From: DAHUXD01 sp963736455
GTDB lineage: Bacteria > Acidobacteriota > Thermoanaerobaculia > UBA5066 > Gp7-AA6
Length of the DNA stretch: 64,000 nt
Assembly: GCA_963736455.1 (NCBI GenBank)
Contig: CAVTON010000001.1
Span: 744,001 to 808,000 of the forward strand
Direction: 5' to 3'
Shown here piece after piece: positions 17,749 through 25,588 of this stretch. A program made the position numbers and the translations under genes. Every line of letters begins with the position of its first letter. Within the stretch, counting starts at the first letter, position 1. A model generated the notes under the pieces. It saw only the letters and a list, made by a program, of their open reading frames with translations, made no database searches and was not told where the DNA came from.

Positions 17749-18771
17749 GTGAGAGACGTCCTTCCCGAGATCGACCGCTGGCGCTCCGAGGGACAGCGGG
17801 TCGCGCTCGCGACGGTCGTCGAGACGTGGGGCTCTGCCCCGCGCGGGATCGGGGGAAAGATGGCGATCGCGTCGGACCGGCGGATCGCCGGGTCGGTCAG
17901 CGGCGGGTGCGTCGAAAACGCGGTCGTCGAAGGCGCGAGCGAGGTTCTCGCGAGCGGAAGGCCCCGGCTGCTGCGCTTCGGCGTCGCGGACGACACGGCA
18001 TGGAGCGTCGGGCTCGCCTGCGGCGGATCGATCGAGGTCTTGGTCGAGCCTCTCTCCGACGAGGTCTACGGGCTCGTGCGCGAGGCGGTCCTCGGAGAGC
18101 GCACCGTGGCCATCGCCACGATCGTCCGAGGACCGGAGGAAGACGTGGGCCGGAAGGTCGCGGTCGTCCAGGACGGCCGGTCGGTCGGGATCTCCGAACC
18201 GTCCGCCCTCGATGCCGCACGCGTCGCGCTCGCCGAGGGCCGCAGCCGGCGCTTCGCGGAGGGCGGGCGCGAGATCTTCGTGGACGTCGTGCTCCCGTCC
18301 CCGCGGCTCGTCGTGGTGGGCGGAGTGCACGTCGCGATCGCCCTCGTGACGCTCGCCCGCACCCTCGGGTTTCGAACGATCCTGGTCGACCCGCGCGAGG
18401 CATTCGGAAACGCGAACCGCTTCCCGGACGCCGACGAGATCCGGTCCGAGTGGCCGGACCGCGCGCTCGAGCGCATTGGACTGAACGCGGGCACCGCCGT
18501 GGCCGTCCTGACGCACGACCCGAAGCTCGACGATCCGGCGATCGCTGTGGCGCTGGCGAGCCGTGCGTTCTACGTCGGCGCGCTCGGCAGCGTCCGCACC
18601 CGCGAGAAGCGGCGCGCCCGGCTGCTCGCCGCCGGCGTTTCCGAAGAGTCGCTCGGACGTCTCCACGCACCCATCGGTCTCGACCTCGGGGGGCGAAAGC
18701 CCGAGGAAATCGCGCTCGCCATCATGGCCGAGATCGTGGCCGCCCGGAACGGCCGGGGCAGCCCGGCATAG
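17749..18771 (+). CDS. XdhC/CoxI-family protein
   Basis: Members bind molybdenum cofactor and help insert the sulfurated form into xanthine dehydrogenase or CO-dehydrogenase-like enzymes. This 340-aa copy has the N-terminal CoxI domain ('ATVVETWGSAPRGIGGKM', 'GSVSGGCVENAV', 'LACGGSIEVLVEP'). A C-terminal Rossmann-like XdhC domain starts near residue 185 ('LVVVGGVHVAIALVTLA', 'LTHDPKLDDPAI', 'FYVGALGSVRTREKR'). No molybdohydroxylase gene is in the window, although Moco-synthesis genes lie 7-10 kb upstream. It follows the E1 genes on the same strand; whether they share a transcript is unclear. Confidence 0.85.
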   Translation: MRDVLPEIDRWRSEGQRVALATVVETWGSAPRGIGGKMAIASDRRIAGSVSGGCVENAVVEGASEVLASGRPRLLRFGVADDTAWSVGLACGGSIEVLVEPLSDEVYGLVREAVLGERTVAIATIVRGPEEDVGRKVAVVQDGRSVGISEPSALDAARVALAEGRSRRFAEGGREIFVDVVLPSPRLVVVGGVHVAIALVTLARTLGFRTILVDPREAFGNANRFPDADEIRSEWPDRALERIGLNAGTAVAVLTHDPKLDDPAIAVALASRAFYVGALGSVRTREKRRARLLAAGVSEESLGRLHAPIGLDLGGRKPEEIALAIMAEIVAARNGRGSPA

Positions 18772-18808
18772 AGCGGCGTTCGTCGCGAAGAAGAAGCGAC
18801 CCCGGGCG

Positions 18809-20512
18809 TCAGACGGCGGCGCGAGACCCGAGCGCGATGAGCGCGGGGCGCAGCCGCCTCGGCGCCGCGAGTCGGGCGAGATAGGTCCTCTCCGAGCGAC
18901 CGGCCTTCGCCCGCACGCAGGCGATGACGGCCGCTTTTTCGGCGTGGCTCCAGCGGGAGAGATCGGGGACGAGGTCGAGCACGAGGGCGAAGTCCTCGAA
19001 GGCCCGGGCCTCGAGACCCTCGAACCGCCCGGCGGAGGTCCCGAGCGCCGCCGCGACTCGCCTTCGGGCTCGCTCGCGGTGGCGGGACGCGTTCCCGCCG
19101 AACTCGCGGCGCATGCGGCGGTTCACGGCGAGGCCGATGTGGCGGACGTGGAAACGATCCCAGGCGCCGGACGGCGAACCGGGCGCGTCGTAGATCAGGT
19201 TGTGCGTGACCAGCCCCGACAGCGTGCGCTCGGAGGACCGATGCGACGGATCGGCCGCGATGCGGCGCTCCTCGCGCGCGAGCCGGGCCGCGACGTCCGG
19301 GTGCGTGGGACGGAAGCCGAGCTTGCGGTAGAACCAGAAAGCGCCCGAGGAGAGCGCTTCCTCGTTTTCGAAGCCGAGCTGATACGGATCGATCGAGAAG
19401 GAGCTCACCCCGAGGGCGTCGCGGTGAAACTTCATGACCTGTGCATAGATCCACGCCGACTCGCCGTCTCGGAACGTGTAGTACATGTTGAAGCCGATCT
19501 CCAGCCGCTCGAAGAACGCGAGGCCTTCGATGTAGCCGATCGGCACGCCGTTCTTGACGACGAAGCCGCCGTAGGCCGCGCGCAGCGGCAGGCGCCGTTC
19601 GGGGGAAACGCCGACGAGGAAGAGCTCGACGCCGCGGCCGGGCCGCGCGGAGACGACCGACGACGGATCTGCGTGGGTGAACGTGTAGAACTCCCGGTAG
19701 CGCGTCGCCGTGGCCTCCCGCATCAACTCGCAGATCCGCTCCCCGTCCCGCCGGGACAGGCGCCGCAGGTGAAGCGGCGGCGAGGCCAGGGTTTCGTCGA
19801 GGGAGACCTCGCGGCGCGAGAGCAGCGGCGCGTCGTGAAAGAACGGCCGGGGGCCGCCGCGGCGCATCTTCGTACGCGAGATTCGTCCTCCGCCGAGGTT
19901 CCACGCGATCGGCAGCCCGAGCGAGTCGAACTTTTCGGCGCGGTCCGCCCGCGTGCCCGGCAGCCCGTCGTACCGCTCGAGGAGCCAGGCGAGATCGTCG
20001 TATCGGGATCCCGCCGCCGCGCGAAGCCACAACCGGTACGGGACGTTCGCATCGGCGAGCGCCTCCTCCTCGAGGAGCGGGAGAAACGCCGGCCACGCCG
20101 CGCGCATCCGGTCGCTCTCCTCGGCGGCATCCCAGTCCACGCGGACCGCGCTCCGATGACGGGCCGAGAGCCACCGGGCGACGTCGAAGGAGTAATCCGT
20201 GCCGAGCGTGGTCCCGGCGACGCCCGCGGCTTCGGGCGCATCGAAAGGCGAGAGGTCGGCCTCCCGCGCCTCGAGCCGGGCGACTCGCTCCTCGAACCGG
20301 GAGAGAATCCGCTCGCACAGGTCGCGCACCGCGCGATCGTGGGGGTATGCCCGGAGAAACAGCACGGCCTCGTGAAACCGAAGCAGACTCCCGGCGTCCG
20401 GAAACGAGAGCCGCGCGGCCTCGCGGAGCCGGCGGATCGCGCGGCGCCCACCCGGCCGTCGCCGGCGCGCCTCCTCGAGGCGATCGAGCACCGTGTCGAT
20501 GCGGCCCGGCAC
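18809..20512 (-). CDS. Uncharacterised 567-aa protein with a GNAT-like C-terminal half
   Basis: Not recognised as a named family. It is predicted soluble, Arg-rich at both ends, without signal peptide. Residues about 290-430 resemble acetyltransferases: 'RDGERICELMREATATRYREF', 'AAYGGFVVKNGVPIGYIEGLAFFERLEIG', and 'SGAFWFYRKLGFRPTHPDVAARLAREE' near the end, where GNAT enzymes have their last helix and strand. The resemblance is motif-level only. The N-terminal 200 residues show no family I know. A TAGCAT hexamer at 20520-20525 lies 7 nt before the GTG, again a leaderless arrangement. It converges with the XdhC-like gene and is divergent from the LolA-like gene. Confidence 0.75.
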   Translation of the reverse strand: MPGRIDTVLDRLEEARRRRPGGRRAIRRLREAARLSFPDAGSLLRFHEAVLFLRAYPHDRAVRDLCERILSRFEERVARLEAREADLSPFDAPEAAGVAGTTLGTDYSFDVARWLSARHRSAVRVDWDAAEESDRMRAAWPAFLPLLEEEALADANVPYRLWLRAAAGSRYDDLAWLLERYDGLPGTRADRAEKFDSLGLPIAWNLGGGRISRTKMRRGGPRPFFHDAPLLSRREVSLDETLASPPLHLRRLSRRDGERICELMREATATRYREFYTFTHADPSSVVSARPGRGVELFLVGVSPERRLPLRAAYGGFVVKNGVPIGYIEGLAFFERLEIGFNMYYTFRDGESAWIYAQVMKFHRDALGVSSFSIDPYQLGFENEEALSSGAFWFYRKLGFRPTHPDVAARLAREERRIAADPSHRSSERTLSGLVTHNLIYDAPGSPSGAWDRFHVRHIGLAVNRRMRREFGGNASRHRERARRRVAAALGTSAGRFEGLEARAFEDFALVLDLVPDLSRWSHAEKAAVIACVRAKAGRSERTYLARLAAPRRLRPALIALGSRAAV

Positions 20513-20557
20513 GGCGCGGATGCTACTCGATGTAAGCTTCGCCGCTCGGAGGAAAGA

Positions 20558-21457
20558 ATGGTCGTTCGATTCCGGGCTGTCCTGTTCGGTGCGGCGGTCT
20601 TCGCCGGGCTCGCCGGCGCCGCGTCCGCGCAGACTCCGCCGCTTCCCTCACCGGCTCCGGGCCGCACCCCGGCGCCGGCGGCGGCGCCGGCCGCGGAGAA
20701 GAAGGCCGAGCCCTCGCCGCAGGCGATCCAGGAAGGGAAGGCCCTCTTTGCCCGGTTCGTGGAGGGACTCGGAGGTCTCGAGAAAGTCCGCAAGGTGCAC
20801 GACGTCTGGACCCGCGGGCTCGTGACGGCGAAAACTCCCCAGGGCGACATGTCGATGGAAGTCCAGACGACGATGCTCTTCCCCGACAAGATGGCGCAAC
20901 AGGTGGATGCGCCGTTTGGACGCATGTCCATGGTCGCGACCCCGACGGGCGCCTATCTCATCGGGCCGGGGTCCGTTCAGGACCTCCCCCCGGAGATGAA
21001 GGAGGAGCTGCTGCGTCAGGTTCGCCGGGTTCCGCTGCTCATCGCGCAAAAGGCCGGCGACCCCCGGCTCGTCGTCGCGGCCGCCGGCACGGAGAAGATC
21101 GGCGACGTCGACGCCCGGATTCTCGACGTGACCTATGACGGGGCGTCGGTGCGGTGGTACCTCGACCCGGCCACGTTTCACATCCTGAGATCGACGCACG
21201 AGTCATCGGGCCCCCAGGGGCAGGCGAAGGTGGTGTCCGACTACTCCGACTACAAGACGATCGACGGGTTCCCCGTGGCCTTCCACCTCGACGTCGCGAC
21301 CAACGGCCAGAAGGACCAGACGCTCGCGATGGAGGAGTGCAAGATCAATCCCGGGGTCGACCCGAAGGTCTTCGAAAAGCCCGTCTTCCCGACCCCCCAG
21401 CCGACGAGCGCAACGCCTCCGGCCGCGGCGCCAACGGCGCCCCCGAAGAAGCCGTAG
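20558..21457 (+). CDS. Exported LolA/outer-membrane lipoprotein-sorting-like protein
   Basis: This 299-aa secreted protein starts after GGAGGAAAG. A cleavable signal peptide is clear (hydrophobic 'AVLFGAAVFAGLAGAASAQ'), then a Pro/Ala linker to residue 45. The body ('GKALFARFVEGLGGLEKVRKVHDVWTRG', 'VQTTMLFPDKM', 'VRWYLDPATFHILRS', 'VSDYSDYKTIDGFPVAFHLDV') has the repeated strand pattern of LolA/LolB-type periplasmic proteins annotated as outer-membrane lipoprotein-sorting protein. The C-terminus is another Pro/Ala/Thr tail. Function is otherwise unknown. It is downstream of nothing on its strand and divergent from the 567-aa protein gene, 45 bp away. Confidence 0.8.
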   Translation: MVVRFRAVLFGAAVFAGLAGAASAQTPPLPSPAPGRTPAPAAAPAAEKKAEPSPQAIQEGKALFARFVEGLGGLEKVRKVHDVWTRGLVTAKTPQGDMSMEVQTTMLFPDKMAQQVDAPFGRMSMVATPTGAYLIGPGSVQDLPPEMKEELLRQVRRVPLLIAQKAGDPRLVVAAAGTEKIGDVDARILDVTYDGASVRWYLDPATFHILRSTHESSGPQGQAKVVSDYSDYKTIDGFPVAFHLDVATNGQKDQTLAMEECKINPGVDPKVFEKPVFPTPQPTSATPPAAAPTAPPKKP

Positions 21458-21469
21458 GAGTGGCGGCCC

Positions 21470-21510
21470 CCGTCACCCTACCCTCTCCCCCTCACGGGTG
21501 GAGAGGGTGA
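21470..21510. repeat. CCCTCACCC/CCCTCTCCC hairpin repeat, copy C
   Basis: The 129-bp convergent gap contains TACCCTCTCC (21479-21488) paired with GGAGAGGGTG (21500-21509), followed by a further GGGAGAGGGT at about 21522 and TTCCCTCTC at about 21544. It may act as a terminator between the two converging genes, but no T-tract follows. Confidence 0.6.
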
Positions 21511-21586
21511 AGAATTTGACCGGGAGAGGGTACTCTCGAGACGTTCCCTCTCTTGTCCGTTGGCCCGCGCAGCGGGCCGCTCAGAA

Positions 21587-22789
21587 TCAGAGTGGCGGAC
21601 ACGTGTTCGGCGCCGCCGTTCCCTCGAAGCGGCTCTGCATCCACTGGATCGCGCTCGTCGCGGACGTCCGACCGGCGCGCATGTGGCCGACGCCGGGAAA
21701 CGGCTCGTAGCGAACCGTGGCCCCCGCCCGGCACAATCCCGCGACGAAGTCGGCCGTCACGGACGGACGGACGATCGGATCGTCGGTTCCCTGCGCGACG
21801 TAGAGAGGAGCCCCGGCGGGCGCGCGGCCGGGCCGGTTCTCCTCGAGCAGCCGAGCCCATGGCGTGCTCGTGTAGATTGCCGCGGAAAGATAGTCGGCGG
21901 GCATCGTCAGCGTCGCCAACGTGAGCCGGTACGCCTCGCCGTCGGTCTCGACGCAGTCGCCGGCCACGCGGTCGACGTCGCGGAGCACCGCCGGATCGAC
22001 GAAGCGATCGAGCGGGGCGGCGTACACGCGCGACCACGACCAGAGGCAGTAGGACGCGATGATCTTTCCGGCGTGCTCGTCGAGGTCATCCTTCAGGAGC
22101 TGGAGCAGGTCGGTGGCGGGGGCGATCGCGGCCACGCCCATCAGGGTCAGCTCGGGCGCATAGGCGGAAGCGAGCTCGCCCGCGAACAGCACCGCCTGCC
22201 CGCCCTGGGAGTGCCCCCACGCGGCGAAACGATCGCTCGCCCCGATCTTCGGAATCTGCCTCGCCGCCCGGACGGAGTCGAGGACCGCGCGGCCCTCGCT
22301 CTCGCCGACGAGGTAGGGATGCGGACCCGGCGTCCCGAGGCCCGGATAGTCCGTCGCGACGACGACGTAGTCGAGCGTCATCAGCGTGGGAAGGTGCGGG
22401 ATCGTGTCGAGCGCATCCTTGAGGAGCGAGGGAGCGCAGTTCTCGGACACGCCGGTCGTCGGATGCGCCCACGCCACGACGGGGCGCCCGGTGGCGGGAG
22501 GCGGCAGCTTCGGCGCCACGACCAGGCCCGAGACTTCGATCGACCTCCCGTCCAAACCGGTCGAGACGTACAGGATTCGCCAGGCGTCGGTGCCCGGGAT
22601 GCTCGTCTTGAAGGGCTCCGATCGGATCAGGTGCCCGGGTCGCCGGTCGGCGACCGCCTCCGTCCGCGAGGACGGGCGTTTCGTCGGGGCGACATAGAAC
22701 CCGTCGAGCTTGGGCGGCGGCGCGCCGCAGCGGACGCCGAGGACGAGGAGGAGGAGAAGAAGCGGCAGCGCCCGAAGCGATCGGCCCAC
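21587..22789 (-). CDS. Secretory-lipase-like alpha/beta hydrolase, exported
   Basis: This 400-aa alpha/beta hydrolase resembles the secretory lipase (LIP) family. It has an N-terminal hydrophobic signal ('LPLLLLLLVLGVRCGA') with a Cys that lacks a classical lipobox. The oxyanion region is 'VVAWAHPTTG', the nucleophile Ser is in GHSQGGQAVLF, and the probable acid and base are Asp in 'QGTDDPIV' and His in 'FPGVGHM'. It probably cleaves esters in the periplasm or outside the cell. TAGACT (22798-22803) lies 8 nt before the GTG start. The gene is 24 bp downstream-facing from the LytTR regulator start side and has no operon partners. Confidence 0.82.
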   Translation of the reverse strand: MGRSLRALPLLLLLLVLGVRCGAPPPKLDGFYVAPTKRPSSRTEAVADRRPGHLIRSEPFKTSIPGTDAWRILYVSTGLDGRSIEVSGLVVAPKLPPPATGRPVVAWAHPTTGVSENCAPSLLKDALDTIPHLPTLMTLDYVVVATDYPGLGTPGPHPYLVGESEGRAVLDSVRAARQIPKIGASDRFAAWGHSQGGQAVLFAGELASAYAPELTLMGVAAIAPATDLLQLLKDDLDEHAGKIIASYCLWSWSRVYAAPLDRFVDPAVLRDVDRVAGDCVETDGEAYRLTLATLTMPADYLSAAIYTSTPWARLLEENRPGRAPAGAPLYVAQGTDDPIVRPSVTADFVAGLCRAGATVRYEPFPGVGHMRAGRTSATSAIQWMQSRFEGTAAPNTCPPL

Positions 22790-22813
22790 GGCGCGCGAGT
22801 CTAGCAGGGCTCC

Positions 22814-23572
22814 TCAGCCCAGAAGCTGCTTGAGGCGCGCATGGCCCTCGCGGCTGACGGGAACCCGCGACCCGTCCGACAGAATCGCGACGTGGCTGCC
22901 GCGAGCGAGAGCCTCGAGCCGGGCGATCGCCTCGAGCCGCACGAGATGCGAGCGGTGCACGCGCACGAATCGGCCGGGATCGAGGGCCTCGGCGAGACTC
23001 GAGAGGGTCTGCGCCTTCAGGAACGTGCGCCCCCCGCTCTTCAGGGCGACGTAGTCGTCCTGCGCCTCGACCGCGTCGAGCCGCTCGACCGGAATGATGT
23101 GCACGCGGCTCCCGTCCCGCACCACGACCCGCGCGAGAAACGTGCCCGCGGGCCGCGCGGCGGCATGGAGCTCGACGGCGCGCACCGGCTCCCCTCTCGC
23201 GAGGCGCGCCCTCGCCCGCTCGACCGCGAGAGCGATGCGCGAGGCCTCGAAGGGCTTGAGCACGTAGTCCACGGCGTGGACCTCGAAGGCCTTGACGGCG
23301 TACTCGTCGAAGGCCGTCACGAACACGGCGGCGATCGACGGATCCAGCAGCTCGAGCACCTCGAACCCGTCGAGCTTCGGCATCGAGATGTCGAGAAAGA
23401 CGAGCCGGGGAGAGAGCTCCGCCGCCGCGCGGAGCGCCTCCAGGCCGTTGGCGCATTCGCCGAGAACGCGAGCGCCGGGGATCGCGGAAAGATGCTCCCG
23501 CAGGATGCGTCGCGCCGGCTCCTCGTCGTCCACGATGAGAACGCCGAGCGGCTCGGTATCCGGCGCCGTCAC
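22814..23572 (-). CDS. LytTR-family response regulator
   Basis: This 252-aa response regulator starts at a GTG that overlaps the histidine-kinase stop (GTGA). The receiver domain has Asp15/Asp16 in 'LIVDDEEPARR', the phosphoacceptor Asp61 in 'LVFLDISMPKLDG', and the Lys of 'YVLKPFE'. A LytTR DNA-binding domain follows from about residue 145 ('IPVERLDAVEAQDDYVAL', 'SLAEALDPGRFVRVHRSHLV', 'SDGSRVPVSR'). Pairing with the adjacent LytS-like kinase is near certain. The LiaF-like gene upstream in the same operon suggests cell-envelope stress as the input. Confidence 0.93.
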   Translation of the reverse strand: MTAPDTEPLGVLIVDDEEPARRILREHLSAIPGARVLGECANGLEALRAAAELSPRLVFLDISMPKLDGFEVLELLDPSIAAVFVTAFDEYAVKAFEVHAVDYVLKPFEASRIALAVERARARLARGEPVRAVELHAAARPAGTFLARVVVRDGSRVHIIPVERLDAVEAQDDYVALKSGGRTFLKAQTLSSLAEALDPGRFVRVHRSHLVRLEAIARLEALARGSHVAILSDGSRVPVSREGHARLKQLLG

Positions 23573-24630
23573 GCCGGCAACTCCGCGGGCACGGAGATGA
23601 CGACGAGATACCGGTCGGCCAGGCGCTTGGCCGCGAAGAGCGCCTCTTCGCCGTAGCGCGCCGTCAGGCGCTTGCGGACGTTCGCCAGGCCGCGGCCGCC
23701 CCCGGGCCGGGACGGGCTCTCCGGGTCGAACGGGTTCTCGATGAGAATCCGCAGCCGCCCGGCGCCGCAGGCCACGCCCACGCGCAGCCGCCCGCCCTCG
23801 ACGCGAGTCGCGATGCCATGGCGCACGGCATTCTCGACGAGCGGCTGGAGCAGCAGGGGCGGCAGCAGGCACCGGTTCCCGCGCTCGTCCAGGTCCTCCT
23901 CGATCTCGAGTCGCGCCCCGAAGCGCAGCTGCTCGACGGCGAGATACGCCCGCGAGAGCTCGAGCTCCTCTCCGACCGAGATGCTCGTCTTCTCGCCGAG
24001 CGACAGGCTCTTGCGCAGGAAGTCGCCCAGGCGCACGCACATCTGCTGCGCGCGAGGCGGATCGCTCGAGGCGAGCGCGGAGATCGAGTTCAGGCTGTTG
24101 AAGAGAAAGTGCGGCCGGATCTGCGCCTTCAGGGCCGCGAGCTCCGCCTCCCGGGCGAGAATCGCGAGCTCGGCTTCCCGGCGCTCCGCCTCGGCGGCGG
24201 ACTCGAGGGCGAGCAGCACGTAGTTGAGGGCGGCCGCGAGCAGATAGAGCAGCACTCCGGCGGCGAAGAGCGTGACCGCCTGGGCGGCGAAGCGTCCCGG
24301 GAGGCCGCGGAAGACGGGCAGCAGCCCATAGACGCCGGCGAGGAGGGCCGCGAACCCGACCCAGAGTCCGGAGATGAGCGCGGCGGCGGCCGAGTGCGTC
24401 AGCACGAGCGGGAGGACCCGCGTGCGGTTCGGCGGAAGCTGGCGGCACGGGTACCACGCCGACAGCCCCATGAAGGCGTAGGCGAACGTCATCGGCACCG
24501 CCAGGGCGATCGCCTCGCCGAGGAAGAGCCCGCCCGGCCGGGCGAGCAGCGCGGTCACGATCGCCGCCAGGGGCGCGCAGGCGGCGAGGTACGGAAGCAG
24601 TCGGCCCCGGTGCGCAAGGATGGGATGCAT
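23569..24630 (-). CDS. LytS/YehU-type membrane sensor histidine kinase
   Basis: This 353-aa kinase has four predicted N-terminal transmembrane segments (residues about 12-30, 38-58, 72-105 and 118-142) with very short loops and no large sensor domain. Its His_kinase domain has phospho-acceptor His174 in QIRPHFLFNSLNSI. The ATPase part follows ('LLLQPLVENAVRHGI' and 'GGGRGLANVRKRL'). It overlaps its LytTR partner by 4 nt and follows the LiaF-like gene by 16 bp. Signals sensed within the membrane, such as lipid-II-targeting agents, are plausible but not shown. Confidence 0.92.
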   Translation of the reverse strand: MHPILAHRGRLLPYLAACAPLAAIVTALLARPGGLFLGEAIALAVPMTFAYAFMGLSAWYPCRQLPPNRTRVLPLVLTHSAAAALISGLWVGFAALLAGVYGLLPVFRGLPGRFAAQAVTLFAAGVLLYLLAAALNYVLLALESAAEAERREAELAILAREAELAALKAQIRPHFLFNSLNSISALASSDPPRAQQMCVRLGDFLRKSLSLGEKTSISVGEELELSRAYLAVEQLRFGARLEIEEDLDERGNRCLLPPLLLQPLVENAVRHGIATRVEGGRLRVGVACGAGRLRILIENPFDPESPSRPGGGRGLANVRKRLTARYGEEALFAAKRLADRYLVVISVPAELPA

Positions 24631-24646
24631 GGTTTCGGCGATCCCG

Positions 24647-25432
24647 TCAATTCTTGACTTCGATGCCGCCCATCAGGATGAACCCGTTCAGGACGAGGGT
24701 CCGGACGGGCCCGTCGGCCGGTGCGACGGTGCGGGCCTTCAGATCCGCTCCCCCGAGCAGCGGCGTGACGTTGACGTCGACCCTCCATCCCTCGGGAACG
24801 CGGAACACGCAGCCGCCCATCAGGACGAAGAGGTCGACGGTGACGCTGTCCTGCGCCATCGCCGCCTCGCGCAGGTCGATGTCGAAGCCTCCGGCGATGA
24901 CGGTGATCGAGCCGCCGCGAAAGTCGGAGGTCTGCACCAGGCGATGGCCTCCGCCGCACAGCGCGAACTCGTTCAGCTGCGCCACGGACGTGCGCCCCGC
25001 GTTTCCTCCCGCCGCCGTGAGGCCCGACGGCGATCCCCCGAAGGCGGCCGGGCCGCCGCTCGGAGGTCCGGCCGGCGGCGCCGAATGGCGCGCCATCGTC
25101 TGGTAGATCAGATATGCGCCGAGCACGACGAAGAAGAACGGCCAGACCCTGTGAAACGGGATCCAGACCAGATCGAGGTTGCGCAGCAGCAGGACGCCGC
25201 CGAGGACGACCAGGATCCCGCCCCATGCCCTCTGTCCGGGGCGGCTCGGCGAAAGCAGGCGTGAGACGCCCGGAACGATCAGCAGCAGCGGCCAGTAGTC
25301 CCAGAGCGATCCCGCGTCGATGACGCGGAGGTTGTCGAGGATGAAGAGCGCCCCGAGCAGGATCAGGAAGGTTCCGGCGATGATCTTCTCGGTGAGCGGA
25401 AACCGCGGTGCTTCGTCCATGTCGTCCTCCAC
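24647..25432 (-). CDS. LiaF-like membrane protein (DUF5668 + LiaF C-terminal domain)
   Basis: This 261-aa protein has about four N-terminal transmembrane segments ('LTEKIIAGTFLILLGALFIL', 'YWPLLLIVPGVSRLL', 'WGGILVVLGGVLLL', 'VWPFFFVVLGAYLIY'), typical of the LiaI/LiaF-like TM region. A Gly/Pro linker follows, then a beta-rich C-terminal domain with repeated 'FGG/GGxxI' turns ('GSITVIAGGFDIDLREA', 'LFVLMGGCVFRVPEGWRVDV', 'TLVLNGFILMGGIEVKN'). LiaF proteins restrain a cell-envelope-stress kinase. Here the neighbours are LytS/LytTR rather than LiaRS. GGAGGA precedes the start. An internal Met at residue 5 is an alternative start. Confidence 0.85.
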   Translation of the reverse strand: MEDDMDEAPRFPLTEKIIAGTFLILLGALFILDNLRVIDAGSLWDYWPLLLIVPGVSRLLSPSRPGQRAWGGILVVLGGVLLLRNLDLVWIPFHRVWPFFFVVLGAYLIYQTMARHSAPPAGPPSGGPAAFGGSPSGLTAAGGNAGRTSVAQLNEFALCGGGHRLVQTSDFRGGSITVIAGGFDIDLREAAMAQDSVTVDLFVLMGGCVFRVPEGWRVDVNVTPLLGGADLKARTVAPADGPVRTLVLNGFILMGGIEVKN

Positions 25433-25588
25433 GATCAGACTACGGAGGCGGTCCTCCCGTGTCCCCGCGTTTTCGGCGAACCGACGCTCCGTGCCGGCGA
25501 ACGGATGGTATTCTTCGGGAGTCGGCGCGGGTCGAGCGAGTCACGGGACGTGCTCGCGCCCCGGGTCGGCGGCGAGAGGAGACGACGC

